A stretch of DNA of 64,000 nucleotides, from the NCBI GenBank assembly GCA_029066845.1, contig JAIEFR010000015.1, forward strand, positions 62,001 to 126,000. Direction: 5' to 3'. The stretch's first letter is position 1, and the number at the start of each line of letters is the position of its first letter. This stretch comes from Clostridia bacterium. GTDB taxonomy: Bacteria > Bacillota > Clostridia > Christensenellales > Borkfalkiaceae. A model generated the notes under the pieces. The model worked only from the letters and a program-made list of their open reading frames with translations, did no database searches and was not told where the DNA came from. This document shows positions 18,460 through 28,179 of this stretch, piece by piece. The position numbers and the translations under genes were made by a program.

Positions 18460-20676
18460 ATGAGAAAAGCTTTAAAAATTTTTTTAGTTATTACCATCGT
18501 TAACGTTGCGCTTATTCTGACCGCGCTCACTTCATTTTTCGTGATTACCGCAGGCACAAATCTTCAGCCTGAAAAACTTGTTGACTACGACAAGACAATT
18601 GCAGTCTTCGACGACCAGGACGAGAAAATCGAGGACACCTCCCTACAGACCAAAAAGCAAAGCGTTAAAATCGATAATTTAAAAGACGACACCGTAAACG
18701 CGTTCATTGCCTCCGAAGACAGAAGCTTTTATAAGCATAACGGCTTAAATTATAAACGTATGGTGAAGGCGCTCTATAAAAACGTGATTTCACGCTCGTT
18801 CAAGGAAGGCGCTTCAACCATAAGCCAACAGCTTATAAAGAACACCCACCTTAATAACGATAAGACCATTACAAGAAAACTGAAAGAAATTAAGCTGACC
18901 AAGCAGCTCGAAAGAAAATATTCAAAGGACCAGATACTTGAAATGTATCTTAACACTATATATTTCGGACACAATTGCTTTGGTTTGCAGAGCGCGGCAA
19001 ATTTTTATTTTGACAAATCCGCCGAGGATCTTACGCTGGAACAGAGCGCCACAATCGTAGGACTACTCACCTCTCCGAATAATTTTTCACCATTCAAAAA
19101 TCCGCAAAAGTGTCTGGCACGACGCAATACCGTCTTAAGAAATATGACGGAATGCGGATTTATTGACGAACAAAGCTGCGAAAATGCCATAGCTTTGCCG
19201 CTGAGCGCGATTCAAAACGGAAATAAAGAGCGTAATTCGGGATATTTGAATGCCGTATTTAATGAATTTGAAGAGCTTGACATAGACCCGTACGGTCAAT
19301 TCGGCGAGTTGCATATTAAAACGTATCTCAACAGCAAGACTCAAAAACTGCTTGACGAAATCGAAGTTAGCAGCGATTATTCCTACTTCGTAAGAACTCA
19401 AAACGGCGGCGTTGCCGCATTCAAATCCTCCATAGGCAGTGCAAAAAGGCAAATTGGCTCTACGGCAAAACCCATCTTTGTCTATGCCCCTGCCCTCGAA
19501 GAAAGAAAGCTGAATTTATTTACAAAAATCAACGACGAACCCATAGATTACGGCGGCTATACCCCCGAAAATTACGATAAAAAATATCACGGGCGCGTTA
19601 CGGTTGCCGAAAGTATTAAGCAAAGCTTAAATATTCCCGCAGTCAAGACACTGAATTCTTTAAATTTAGATGACGTTGAAAAGTATGCGGACAAAATGAA
19701 CATTAAACTCAAAAAGGAAGATAAAACTCTTGCACTTGCCCTCGGCGGAATGAGCGAAGGTTTAACACTGAAAGAATTATGCGACGCCTATTCCGTATTT
19801 GCCAACCACGGCGACTACGCCTCCTCGCATTTTATTAAAGAAATTTGTGACCAAAGCGGTAAAATCCTGTATCAAAATAAATTATTAAAGCAAAACGTAT
19901 TTTCCGAAGGAACCTGCTCGCTTATAAACGACGTGCTTTGCGAAACGGCAAAAAGCGGAACAGCAAAGAAATTGAGCGACTTTGAATTTGACGTAGCGTG
20001 CAAGACAGGCACCTGCGGCAACCGGGACGGAAATACCGACGCATATTCGGTTGCCTACACTTCGGATTACTGCATAGGCGTTTGGTTTGGCGACAAGGAC
20101 AACAAGAAACTACAAATTACAGGCGGAAAAGATTGCTGTAATATTGCAAGCCGTCTGCTCTCCGAAATTTACAGTGATAAGTCCTGCACCCCGCTGGATA
20201 AATCTACGGGCACAGTTAATATAGAGATTGACCGCGAAGAATACGAAAAGAACGATAAAATTTTATTGAGCGACGAAAACGCGCCGCAACTAAACCGACT
20301 TACCGTTAAATGCTTACAGGGAAATGACAACTACGAGCAAACAACACGTTTCACTTCCCCAACTATTAAAAAACCGAGCATTTTAGTAAATAATAACCAA
20401 ATTAGTATATCATTATGTCAGACAAAGTACTACTCATACATTGTCAAAAGGCAAATAAATAACAAAACTGACATAATCTATGACGGCCAATGGAAAGAAA
20501 ATATAGTTGACCAACCCGGCGACGGGGAATATATCTATACTGTTACCCCCTACTTCGTAAGCAACGGAAATAAGTTTACGGGAGTAGAAATCACTTTACC
20601 AAGAGTTATAATCAGAGCTGAAAAGTCACAGGACAAAGTACCAGATATAGCATACAAAGACTGGTTTAATAAATAA
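18460..20676 (+). CDS. Class A penicillin-binding protein (PBP1A type)
   Basis: Bifunctional peptidoglycan synthase with glycosyltransferase and transpeptidase domains, anchored by one N-terminal membrane segment (residues 7-30). The GT51 domain (about 60-235) has catalytic Glu86 in EDRSFYKHNG, GASTISQQLIKN and LEMYLNTIYFG. The transpeptidase domain has Ser334 in STAK, SLN at 389-391 and KTG at 515-517, so both activities look intact. The C-terminus (about 600-738) looks like a beta-rich, fibronectin-III-like tail. At 738 residues it is compact. It is the only plus-strand gene between 9.3 and 36 kb, divergent from miaB, and no strong ribosome binding site is seen. Confidence 0.93.
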   Translation: MRKALKIFLVITIVNVALILTALTSFFVITAGTNLQPEKLVDYDKTIAVFDDQDEKIEDTSLQTKKQSVKIDNLKDDTVNAFIASEDRSFYKHNGLNYKRMVKALYKNVISRSFKEGASTISQQLIKNTHLNNDKTITRKLKEIKLTKQLERKYSKDQILEMYLNTIYFGHNCFGLQSAANFYFDKSAEDLTLEQSATIVGLLTSPNNFSPFKNPQKCLARRNTVLRNMTECGFIDEQSCENAIALPLSAIQNGNKERNSGYLNAVFNEFEELDIDPYGQFGELHIKTYLNSKTQKLLDEIEVSSDYSYFVRTQNGGVAAFKSSIGSAKRQIGSTAKPIFVYAPALEERKLNLFTKINDEPIDYGGYTPENYDKKYHGRVTVAESIKQSLNIPAVKTLNSLNLDDVEKYADKMNIKLKKEDKTLALALGGMSEGLTLKELCDAYSVFANHGDYASSHFIKEICDQSGKILYQNKLLKQNVFSEGTCSLINDVLCETAKSGTAKKLSDFEFDVACKTGTCGNRDGNTDAYSVAYTSDYCIGVWFGDKDNKKLQITGGKDCCNIASRLLSEIYSDKSCTPLDKSTGTVNIEIDREEYEKNDKILLSDENAPQLNRLTVKCLQGNDNYEQTTRFTSPTIKKPSILVNNNQISISLCQTKYYSYIVKRQINNKTDIIYDGQWKENIVDQPGDGEYIYTVTPYFVSNGNKFTGVEITLPRVIIRAEKSQDKVPDIAYKDWFNK

Positions 20677-20680
20677 AGTA

Positions 20681-20709
20681 AAAGCTCTGCAATTTGCAGA
20701 GCTTTTTAT
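20681..20709 (+). terminator. Bidirectional terminator between the PBP gene and thiI
   Basis: AAAGCTCTGC (20681-20690) pairs perfectly with GCAGAGCTTT (20696-20705) around AATTT, followed by TTATTTTA. The minus strand has TTTTACTTTATT after the stem. It therefore probably ends both the PBP transcript and the long arginine-thiI transcript. Confidence 0.85.
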
Positions 20710-20710
20710 T

Positions 20711-21865
20711 TTATAGCTTTACTATTTCCAATGTAGAAATTGCTTCCTGGATGAGTGCTTCCACATCAAGCTTTGCCTCCTCCGCCAGAACGTCGGCAGG
20801 TTTCGGATGAATTACTGGATGTCTGGGAAGAAATACGGTACAGCAATCCTCGTAAGGGCGAATTGAAATTTCAAATGCCCCCATAGCTCTGCTTCTTTCA
20901 ATAATTTCGTTTTTATCAAATCCGCAAAGTGGACGCAGAACTGGCAAATTCTGTATTACGCTTCCCGACGAAGTCATTCCCTCTATCGTCTGGCTTGCAA
21001 CCTGCCCCAGACTTTCACCTGTAATAATGCATTGCGCTCCGCATTTCTTTGCAAGCCTTTCGGCAATCCTCATCATAAAGCGGCGCAACAGCGTTACCAT
21101 ATAGTCGCCGTTACATTTTTTATGAATTTCTTCCTGAATGTGCGTAACTTTAACTACGTTTAATGTAGTTCCGCAGGAGTATTCAGCCAAGACGCCTGCA
21201 AGCTCCTCAACCTTTTCCCTTGCCTGCATATTGGTGTACGGATAGCTGTGAAAATGTATACAGTCTATTTTCATCCCACGCTTAGCCATCATATATCCCG
21301 CTACGGGACTGTCGATACCGCCTGATATAAGCAACATACCTTTCCCTGCGGTGCCAACGGGCATACCACCCACGCCATCAACCAACTCTGAAAAGACAAG
21401 CGAAGTACCGTTTTCACGCAAATCAATACCGATAACCGACTGAGGATTGTGCACATCCACGCGTAAACTGCTGTTGAAATCAAGCAGTCTGCCGCCGATT
21501 TCGGCATTTATCTGCATAGAATTGTGCGGAAAGGTTTTATCCGCTCTATGAGTGTCAATTTTGAACGTGCCCGATTTGGGAGCAACGATTTTTACAGCTT
21601 CGAAAATTTCACCAAGTGAAGTATTAACTTTGAGCGCAATACTTAACGTATGCACCCCGAAAACCTTTTGAAGTCGCCTTACGATATCTTCGGTATCGCT
21701 CTCATCAAAATTTTCTATTACGTACCTACCGCTTTGCTTTCTTATCTCGTGCTTTACGCCTTTAAGAGCCTTCTCCATATTTTCCGCAAAAATTCTTTCA
21801 AAAAAGCCGCGATTGTTGCCCTTCAAATGAATTTCGCAGTATCTTACGATTATAACCTTATCCAT
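20711..21865 (-). CDS. thiI: tRNA 4-thiouridine synthase ThiI
   Basis: Adenylates uridine 8 of tRNA and transfers sulfur to form 4-thiouridine; it also serves thiamine thiazole synthesis in some bacteria. The 384 residues comprise an N-terminal ferredoxin-like plus THUMP region (about 1-165) and a PP-loop ATPase with SGGIDSPVAGYMM. There is no C-terminal rhodanese domain, as is common in Gram-positives. The cysteines of RPYEDCCTVFLP may take part in sulfur transfer. GGAG precedes the ATG, and it directly follows its likely sulfur donor gene. Confidence 0.95.
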   Translation of the reverse strand: MDKVIIVRYCEIHLKGNNRGFFERIFAENMEKALKGVKHEIRKQSGRYVIENFDESDTEDIVRRLQKVFGVHTLSIALKVNTSLGEIFEAVKIVAPKSGTFKIDTHRADKTFPHNSMQINAEIGGRLLDFNSSLRVDVHNPQSVIGIDLRENGTSLVFSELVDGVGGMPVGTAGKGMLLISGGIDSPVAGYMMAKRGMKIDCIHFHSYPYTNMQAREKVEELAGVLAEYSCGTTLNVVKVTHIQEEIHKKCNGDYMVTLLRRFMMRIAERLAKKCGAQCIITGESLGQVASQTIEGMTSSGSVIQNLPVLRPLCGFDKNEIIERSRAMGAFEISIRPYEDCCTVFLPRHPVIHPKPADVLAEEAKLDVEALIQEAISTLEIVKL

Positions 21866-21866
21866 T

Positions 21867-22994
21867 TTACTCCATTATTTCCCTTCTGCGCTTTACCGTC
21901 GCGTTGAGAATTCCTGCCGCCTTTACAACCTCTTCAAGCGTAGTTTCGGGGCAAAAGCTCAACCTTAAAACGCCGTCTGCTTTTGCTTCGTCAATCCCGC
22001 ACGATAAAATTACGCGCGAATATCTCTTTTTGTCGTTAGATGAGCAAGCCGACCCTGTTCCGATTATCAACCCCTTATCGTTTACCTCGTGCAGGATAAT
22101 TTCACCGCGCACACCATCCGCTACGACAGTCAAAATATACGGAGAGCCGTTTTCAGGCGAAAGCACGGTAAACAAGCCGCTATCCAGGTTTTGTATCATC
22201 TTTTCCTTAAGCTGACGCACACGATTATAATTTTCATTCAGAACACCGTAGCGCTTAAGCGCTGCCAGTTCAAGCATTTTGATACCGAAAACGTTTTCCG
22301 TTCCGCTACGCAAGCCGTCCTCTTGTCCACCACCGTAAATATACGGTTTAATTACGAGATTTTTACGCTTAATCAAAGCGCCGGTGCCCTTTAAGGCACC
22401 TATTTTATGAGATGAAATACTATATAAATCTATATCCTTTCCTATTTTAAAAGGAATTTTTCCAAACGCCTGCACACCGTCAGAATGAAAAAGCGTGCGG
22501 GAATTCTTCATCTTGACTGCTTTTGCAATGGCGTTTACGTCATTAACAGCACCCGTTTCATTGTTGACGTGAATAACCGAAACAAGCGACGTGTTGCTAT
22601 CAATCAAATTTAAAAGATTTTCAACGTTCACGCTGCCGTCACTGTTCAGTGCGGCAAATCTAACTTCTATACCCCGCTCTTTAAGCTCGTTAACGGCTGA
22701 AAATACGGCGGAATGTTCTCCGTAAGTCGTTACGACGTTGCCGCGTTTACCTCCGCAAAATATCGCCTGATTATCAGCTTCCGTGCCGCACGAAGTAAAA
22801 ATTAACTGAAAATCACGGTCATTTGCAATCAGATTGAGGATGTTTGAACGGATTTTTGTTATTTCACGGTGCAAATTATAACCTTCCGCATATAATGCGG
22901 AAGGATTATAAAACTTATCCGTGAGATACTGTTCAGCGACCTTCAAACACTCTACATCGGGTTTAGAAGTAGCCGCATTGTCAAGGTAAATCAT
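21867..22994 (-). CDS. Cysteine desulfurase (NifS/IscS family), partner of ThiI
   Basis: PLP enzyme that takes sulfur from cysteine as a persulfide. The 375 residues have HSDGVQAFGK with the PLP aspartate region, SSHKIGALKGTG with Lys197 as the Schiff-base lysine, and catalytic Cys317 in GTGSACSS. The neighbouring thiI (spacing 1 base) points to a dedicated NifZ/IscS-type donor for tRNA thiolation. Its ATG shares its A with the carB stop codon (TAATG), which couples it to the arginine operon. Confidence 0.93.
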   Translation of the reverse strand: MIYLDNAATSKPDVECLKVAEQYLTDKFYNPSALYAEGYNLHREITKIRSNILNLIANDRDFQLIFTSCGTEADNQAIFCGGKRGNVVTTYGEHSAVFSAVNELKERGIEVRFAALNSDGSVNVENLLNLIDSNTSLVSVIHVNNETGAVNDVNAIAKAVKMKNSRTLFHSDGVQAFGKIPFKIGKDIDLYSISSHKIGALKGTGALIKRKNLVIKPYIYGGGQEDGLRSGTENVFGIKMLELAALKRYGVLNENYNRVRQLKEKMIQNLDSGLFTVLSPENGSPYILTVVADGVRGEIILHEVNDKGLIIGTGSACSSNDKKRYSRVILSCGIDEAKADGVLRLSFCPETTLEEVVKAAGILNATVKRRREIME

Positions 22995-25900
22995 TAGATT
23001 TCAATAATTCCTTTAAATGCCTGTTTTACAAAACCGTCAAGCACGACATCACCGTTTTCTTCAAGCTTGACAGACAAATCGCCGCCCTTCAATTTAACGG
23101 TTATAGTTTCGCCCTTTGTGCAATTACCATTTATAATTGCCGCCGTTGCAGCCGCTGCAGCAGCCGTGCCGCACGCCCAGGTTTCGCCGTTGGTCTTTTC
23201 CCATACGCGCATTTTAAGCGTAATGTTATTTACGACACGCACACATTCGAGATATACGCCGTCGGGGAACAAGCCCGAATAGCTGAGCGATTGACCGAGA
23301 GCGTCCAGATCGATATCTTCCACCTTGTCTGCAAAAATTACGCAGTGGGGATTGCCTACGTTTACGCAGGTTACGTTGTATGTCTTGCCGTCGAGCTCCA
23401 CTTCCCTGTTTATGACGTCGCCTTCAAGCGTGCAAGGAATACGCTTGCCCTCGAACGAAGGCTTGCCGAGATTTATTGCAACCGAGCTTGCCACGCCGTT
23501 AAAGCTATTTACGGAAAGCTTTTTGACTTTGCCGTAGCTTTCGATGCTTATACTGTCAGAATCAACGATACGATTATCGAATAGATACTTTGCAACGCTC
23601 CTAATAGGGTTTGCCGCAAGACCACCGTCACTGCCGTCGCTGTTGAATACGCGCACCTTCGCATCTGCTTTATCGGACTTTTCAATCATTACTATGCCGT
23701 CCGCACCGATTGCATAATGTCTGTCGCAGAAGTTAATTGCAAGCGACTCAGGGCAGGTGATTGCGCCGTCCATATTATTGAAAACTATATAGTCATTGCC
23801 GCAGCTCTGCATTTTGCAGAAGTCGAGCTTGAGCTTTTCGGTTCTCAGTTTGTTGATATCGATAAGCTCGGTATTGAACTGATTATATCTGCCGGCAATA
23901 ACGTCGGCAAGCGCGTTGGTCGTATCAAGCGAAGTCAGAACGGTAATTCCGAGCAAAATCGCGTGATGGTGAAGCGACATATAGTTGGTTATGGACTCTA
24001 TGTCAGTCTTACCCGTATATACGATATAGTCAATCTTGCCCTCGTCCATCAGCTTGAATATCTCGTCGTTCGTGGATAAGCGAGCAACGTCCGTGCAGTC
24101 AAGACCCAGGCTTCTGATTACGTTTGCCGTACCTGCCGTTGCATAGAGCGTCAAGCCGAGGTCGGCAAACTTTTTAACGATATTTATAATTTCCAGCTTA
24201 TCCTGGTCGTTTATGGTGAAATAAATACCCGACGGGCGTTTCTTTGTGGGGTGCTTCATATTGAAGCCTGCGGAAACGAGTCCCTTGAAAAGCGCTTCCT
24301 CGATTGTCTTGCCTATGCCGAGAACCTCGCCCGTAGACTTCATTTCAGGTCCGAGCTGGGAGTTAACGTCGTTCAGCTTCTCGAACGAGAACACGGGAAC
24401 CTTAACCGCAACGTAGGGCGAATTCTTATAGAGCCCCGTACCGTAGCCCAATTTTTTAAGCTTTGCACCTACCATTATTTTGGTTGCGAGGTCTACCATA
24501 GGCACGCCTGTAACCTTGGAAATATAGGGAACCGTTCTCGACGCTCTGGGATTGACTTCGATTACGTACAATTCGTTATGATAAATAAGGTACTGAATGT
24601 TTATCAAACCCTTTGTCTTCAACGATATTGCAAGGTCGGTCGATACGTCAACTATCTTTTTGAGCATTGCGTCGCTGAGATTGTAGGGAGGATAAACGGC
24701 AATTGAGTCGCCGCTGTGTACGCCTGCCCTCTCGATATGCTGCATAATGCCGGGAATAAGTACGTCCACTCCGTCCGAAATTGCATCAACTTCAAGCTCC
24801 GTACCCATAAGGTACTTATCGCAAAGTACGGGATTCTCGATTTTCTGCGCCAGAATGACGTCCATATACCTTTCGATGTCGTTCTGAGTGAAAGCGATGG
24901 TCATATTCTGACCGCCGATTACGTACGAAGGACGCAAAAGCACGGGATAGCCGAGTATTTCGGCTGCACGCACCGCCTCTTCCTTGGTCATAACCGTAAG
25001 ACCCTTGGGACGGGCGATATGGAATTGTTCCAAAAGCTCGTCAAATCTCTCTCTGTCCTCGGCAAGGTCTACGCTGTCAGCAGGCGTTCCGAGTATGCGG
25101 ATTCCCTTTTTGTCGAGATAAGCGCAGAGCTTGATAGCCGTCTGTCCGCCGAATGTTATAACTACACCGTAGGGCTTTTCAATATCGATAACGTTCTGCA
25201 CGTCTTCGGGCGTAAGGCTTTCGAAATACAGCCTGTCCGCCGTATCGAAGTCGGTTGAAACCGTTTCGGGGTTGTTGTTAATTATAATTACTTCGTAGCC
25301 GAGCCGCTTCAACGCCCATACGCAGTGAACGGACGAATAGTCGAACTCGATACCCTGTCCTATTCTTATGGGACCCGAGCCGATAACTATAATTCTCTTC
25401 TTCTTGTTTTCTCTGCTCTTAACAACGTACGGAGCTGCTTCGTCGTGCTCGTTTTCGTCGTACGTCGAGTAGAAATAAGGCGTCTGCGCCGCAAATTCCG
25501 CGCCGCAGGTGTCAACCATTTTAAACGTCGAACGCGCGTGCGCAGGAAGTTTGTTGCCGCTTAAACGCTCCAGCTCTTTATCGGGATAGCCAAGCTTCTT
25601 GCCCTGCATATACTGGGCACGCGTGATTGCCTTGCCCGCAATCGACTTTTCGAAATCCGAAAGGTTCTTCATTTTATATAAGAACCACTCGTCTATTTTG
25701 GTGATGTCGTATATAGTTTCGATTGCAACTCCGCGCTTTATAGCTTCGTACACGACGAACAGCCTTTCGTCCGTCAGGTCGTGAAGTCTGGAAACTATCT
25801 CGTCGTCGGAAAGTTGTGCAAGCTTGGGAAGGTTAAGCGAGCTCAAAGAAATCTCAGCGCCGCGAACTGCCTTCATAATCGCCATTTCGAAGCTGGTGCC

Positions 25901-27058
25901 TATTGCCATAACTTCGCCTGTCGCCTTCATTCTTGTGCCGAGATTTCTCTTAGCGTATAAGAATTTATCGAAAGGCCATTTGGGCAACTTGATTACGACG
26001 TAGTCAATCGTAGGCTCGAAGCAAGCGTATGTCTTGCCCGTAACGTCGTTTTTGATTTCGTCCAGCGTGTAACCGAGCGCAATTTTGGTTGCAACCTTTG
26101 CTATGGGATAACCCGTCGCCTTGGAAGCAAGTGCGGACGAACGCGAAACACGGGGATTAACTTCTATTACCGCATATTCGAAGCTGTCGGGATTGAGCGC
26201 AAACTGGCAGTTGCAGCCGCCCTCTATTCCGAGCTCGGTAATAATATCGAGCGAAGCCGTACGCAGCATCTGGTACTCTTTATCGGAAAGCGTAACCGCA
26301 GGCGCAATAACTATCGAATCGCCGGTGTGCACGCCGACGGGGTCGAAATTTTCCATCGAGCAGACGGTAAGCACATTGCCGTGACTGTCGCGCAATACTT
26401 CGAATTCAATCTCTTTCCAACCGCCGATGTACTTTTCAATCAGAACCTGGGTTATAGGCGAAAGCATAAGACCGTTATGGGAAATGAGTCTTAACTCCTC
26501 CTCATTATACGCAACGCCGCCGCCTGCGCCGCCGAGTGTGTAAGCGGGTCTAACAATTACGGGATAACCGCCTATTCTTTCTGCAACCTGCACGCACTCG
26601 TCAACGGTGTAAGCAATATCAGAGGGAACGACGGGCTGATGAATCTTTTCCATCGTTTCCTTGAAAAGCTCTCTGTCCTCAGCCCTGTCGATCGAGTCGA
26701 GTTTAACGCCTATAAGCTTGACGCCGTATTTTTCCAGAAAGCCCTCTTTAGCAAGCTGACAGCCGAGCGTAAGACCCGTCTGACCGCCGAGAGAAGCAAG
26801 CAGACTGTCGGGGCGTTCCTTTATAATAATTCTTTTTAAAGTGTCGGTCGTAAGAGGTTCGAGATAAATCTCGTCCGCAAGCGCCTTATCCGTCATTATG
26901 GTTGCGGGGTTGGAGTTGCAGAGAACTACATTGATGCCAGCGTCTTTTAAAACGCGACAAGCCTGCGCACCCGCATAGTCGAACTCCGCCGCCTGACCGA
27001 TTACTATGGGTCCCGAGCCTATAACCAAAACCTTTTTTATATCTTCTCTCTTAGGCAT
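22994..27058 (-). CDS. carB: Carbamoyl-phosphate synthase large subunit fused to a DapF-like domain
   Basis: Residues 1 to about 1070 are a complete CarB: two ATP-grasp halves, each starting with a GSGP-type loop (VLVIGSGPIVIGQ and IIVIGSGPIRIGQ), and a methylglyoxal-synthase-like regulatory domain ending near VIAGRYNQFN. It makes carbamoyl phosphate with CarA. Residues 1077-1354 (bases 23830-22997) are a diaminopimelate-epimerase fold joined in frame with no stop or start signal between. It has FCKMQSCGNDYIVF, GNPHCVIF, and the second catalytic cysteine at 1296 in GETWACGT. The first catalytic cysteine (CGNGIR in active DapF) is Ala1148 in LAANPIR, and the substrate arginine after VWE is lysine. 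Epimerase activity is therefore doubtful. GGAGG precedes the ATG, which overlaps carA by 8 bases. Confidence 0.95.
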   Translation of the reverse strand: MPKREDIKKVLVIGSGPIVIGQAAEFDYAGAQACRVLKDAGINVVLCNSNPATIMTDKALADEIYLEPLTTDTLKRIIIKERPDSLLASLGGQTGLTLGCQLAKEGFLEKYGVKLIGVKLDSIDRAEDRELFKETMEKIHQPVVPSDIAYTVDECVQVAERIGGYPVIVRPAYTLGGAGGGVAYNEEELRLISHNGLMLSPITQVLIEKYIGGWKEIEFEVLRDSHGNVLTVCSMENFDPVGVHTGDSIVIAPAVTLSDKEYQMLRTASLDIITELGIEGGCNCQFALNPDSFEYAVIEVNPRVSRSSALASKATGYPIAKVATKIALGYTLDEIKNDVTGKTYACFEPTIDYVVIKLPKWPFDKFLYAKRNLGTRMKATGEVMAIGTSFEMAIMKAVRGAEISLSSLNLPKLAQLSDDEIVSRLHDLTDERLFVVYEAIKRGVAIETIYDITKIDEWFLYKMKNLSDFEKSIAGKAITRAQYMQGKKLGYPDKELERLSGNKLPAHARSTFKMVDTCGAEFAAQTPYFYSTYDENEHDEAAPYVVKSRENKKKRIIVIGSGPIRIGQGIEFDYSSVHCVWALKRLGYEVIIINNNPETVSTDFDTADRLYFESLTPEDVQNVIDIEKPYGVVITFGGQTAIKLCAYLDKKGIRILGTPADSVDLAEDRERFDELLEQFHIARPKGLTVMTKEEAVRAAEILGYPVLLRPSYVIGGQNMTIAFTQNDIERYMDVILAQKIENPVLCDKYLMGTELEVDAISDGVDVLIPGIMQHIERAGVHSGDSIAVYPPYNLSDAMLKKIVDVSTDLAISLKTKGLINIQYLIYHNELYVIEVNPRASRTVPYISKVTGVPMVDLATKIMVGAKLKKLGYGTGLYKNSPYVAVKVPVFSFEKLNDVNSQLGPEMKSTGEVLGIGKTIEEALFKGLVSAGFNMKHPTKKRPSGIYFTINDQDKLEIINIVKKFADLGLTLYATAGTANVIRSLGLDCTDVARLSTNDEIFKLMDEGKIDYIVYTGKTDIESITNYMSLHHHAILLGITVLTSLDTTNALADVIAGRYNQFNTELIDINKLRTEKLKLDFCKMQSCGNDYIVFNNMDGAITCPESLAINFCDRHYAIGADGIVMIEKSDKADAKVRVFNSDGSDGGLAANPIRSVAKYLFDNRIVDSDSISIESYGKVKKLSVNSFNGVASSVAINLGKPSFEGKRIPCTLEGDVINREVELDGKTYNVTCVNVGNPHCVIFADKVEDIDLDALGQSLSYSGLFPDGVYLECVRVVNNITLKMRVWEKTNGETWACGTAAAAAATAAIINGNCTKGETITVKLKGGDLSVKLEENGDVVLDGFVKQAFKGIIEI

Positions 27059-28124
27059 TGTACTTCCCCTCCGTAATATTCTTTAAAAATCTGTCGAACA
27101 GGAACGAAGCGTCGCGGGGGCCGCCCCTTGCCTCGGGATGGAACTGTACGGTGAATGCGTTGTAGTCGGGATAATCTACTCCCTCGCAGGTACCGTCGTT
27201 GGCATTGACGTAGCTGACGTTACCCACGCCCTGAATACTTGACGAAATAACCTCGTAGCCGTGGTTCTGGCTGGAAATGTATACCCTGCCCGTATTCAGA
27301 CATTTTACGGGTTGGTTTGCTCCCCTGTGCCCGTACTTCATTTTCTTGGTCTTGCCGCCCATTGCAAGCGCAAGCAGCTGGTGACCTAAGCAGATACCGA
27401 AAATAGGAAGCTTGCCGATAAGCTTTTTCATATTTGCGATTACTTCGGCATTGTCCTCGGGATCTCCAGGACCGTTACTGAGCATCAAACCCTGCGGATT
27501 GAGCGCAAGAATCTGTTCGGCGGTATAGAACGAAGGCACTTGTATGCAGTAGCAGCCGCGCTTTACAAGCTCCCTTGCAATGTTGTACTTTGCACCGAAA
27601 TCCCAGACGACTACTTTTATGCCGTTAGGGTCTCCCGAATAAATAGGCTCCTGACAGGTAACTTCTTTAACCGCGCCTTTAATTTTGTATTTATTGATTG
27701 CAGAATAATCCTTTACGGGCTTACTCGTGATAGCGGCGTTCATTACGCCCGCCTCTCTGACTATTCTAGTCAGCTCTCTCGTATCCAGCCCATAAATACC
27801 GACTATGCCGTTTCCTTCAAGATATTTTTCAAGCGTCTTTTCGCACCTGAAATTGGAAGGCTGATCACACTTTTCTCTGACGATATACGCCGACACCCAG
27901 GGTTTTCTGCTCTGCTGGTCAGGCGTGATACCGTAGTTGCCGACAAGCGGGAAGGTCTGAATAACTATCTGACCGTCGTAACTGGGGTCGGTAAGCGTTT
28001 CGAGGTAGCCGGTCATACCCGTCGTAAACACGAGCTCGCCGACGACTTCGCCGTCCGCACCGAATCTGTATCCCGTGAACTGCTTTCCGTTTTGTAACGT
28101 TAAATATACTTTGCCGTCTTTCAT
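27051..28124 (-). CDS. carA: Carbamoyl-phosphate synthase small subunit
   Basis: Glutaminase subunit that feeds ammonia to CarB. The 357 residues have the N-terminal small-subunit domain (GYRFGADGEVVGELVFTT, YLETLTDPSYDGQ) and a class I glutamine amidotransferase with the nucleophile in FGICLGHQLLALA, then NHGYEV and the HPE near the C-terminus. It sits between argF and carB inside the arginine operon, so this CarAB pair probably serves arginine first. Whether a second, pyrimidine-linked pair exists elsewhere cannot be seen. Confidence 0.97.
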   Translation of the reverse strand: MKDGKVYLTLQNGKQFTGYRFGADGEVVGELVFTTGMTGYLETLTDPSYDGQIVIQTFPLVGNYGITPDQQSRKPWVSAYIVREKCDQPSNFRCEKTLEKYLEGNGIVGIYGLDTRELTRIVREAGVMNAAITSKPVKDYSAINKYKIKGAVKEVTCQEPIYSGDPNGIKVVVWDFGAKYNIARELVKRGCYCIQVPSFYTAEQILALNPQGLMLSNGPGDPEDNAEVIANMKKLIGKLPIFGICLGHQLLALAMGGKTKKMKYGHRGANQPVKCLNTGRVYISSQNHGYEVISSSIQGVGNVSYVNANDGTCEGVDYPDYNAFTVQFHPEARGGPRDASFLFDRFLKNITEGKYNA

Positions 28125-28179
28125 ATATTTTTTATCCCTATGAATATTATTTTCTTTGTCTTACGGTGTTATTGCCAAG

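Noticed and set aside
23830..23980. Possible separate dapF gene downstream of carB
   Set aside because: No in-frame start with a ribosome binding site lies at the domain junction and the reading frame is continuous, so I treat it as a fusion.
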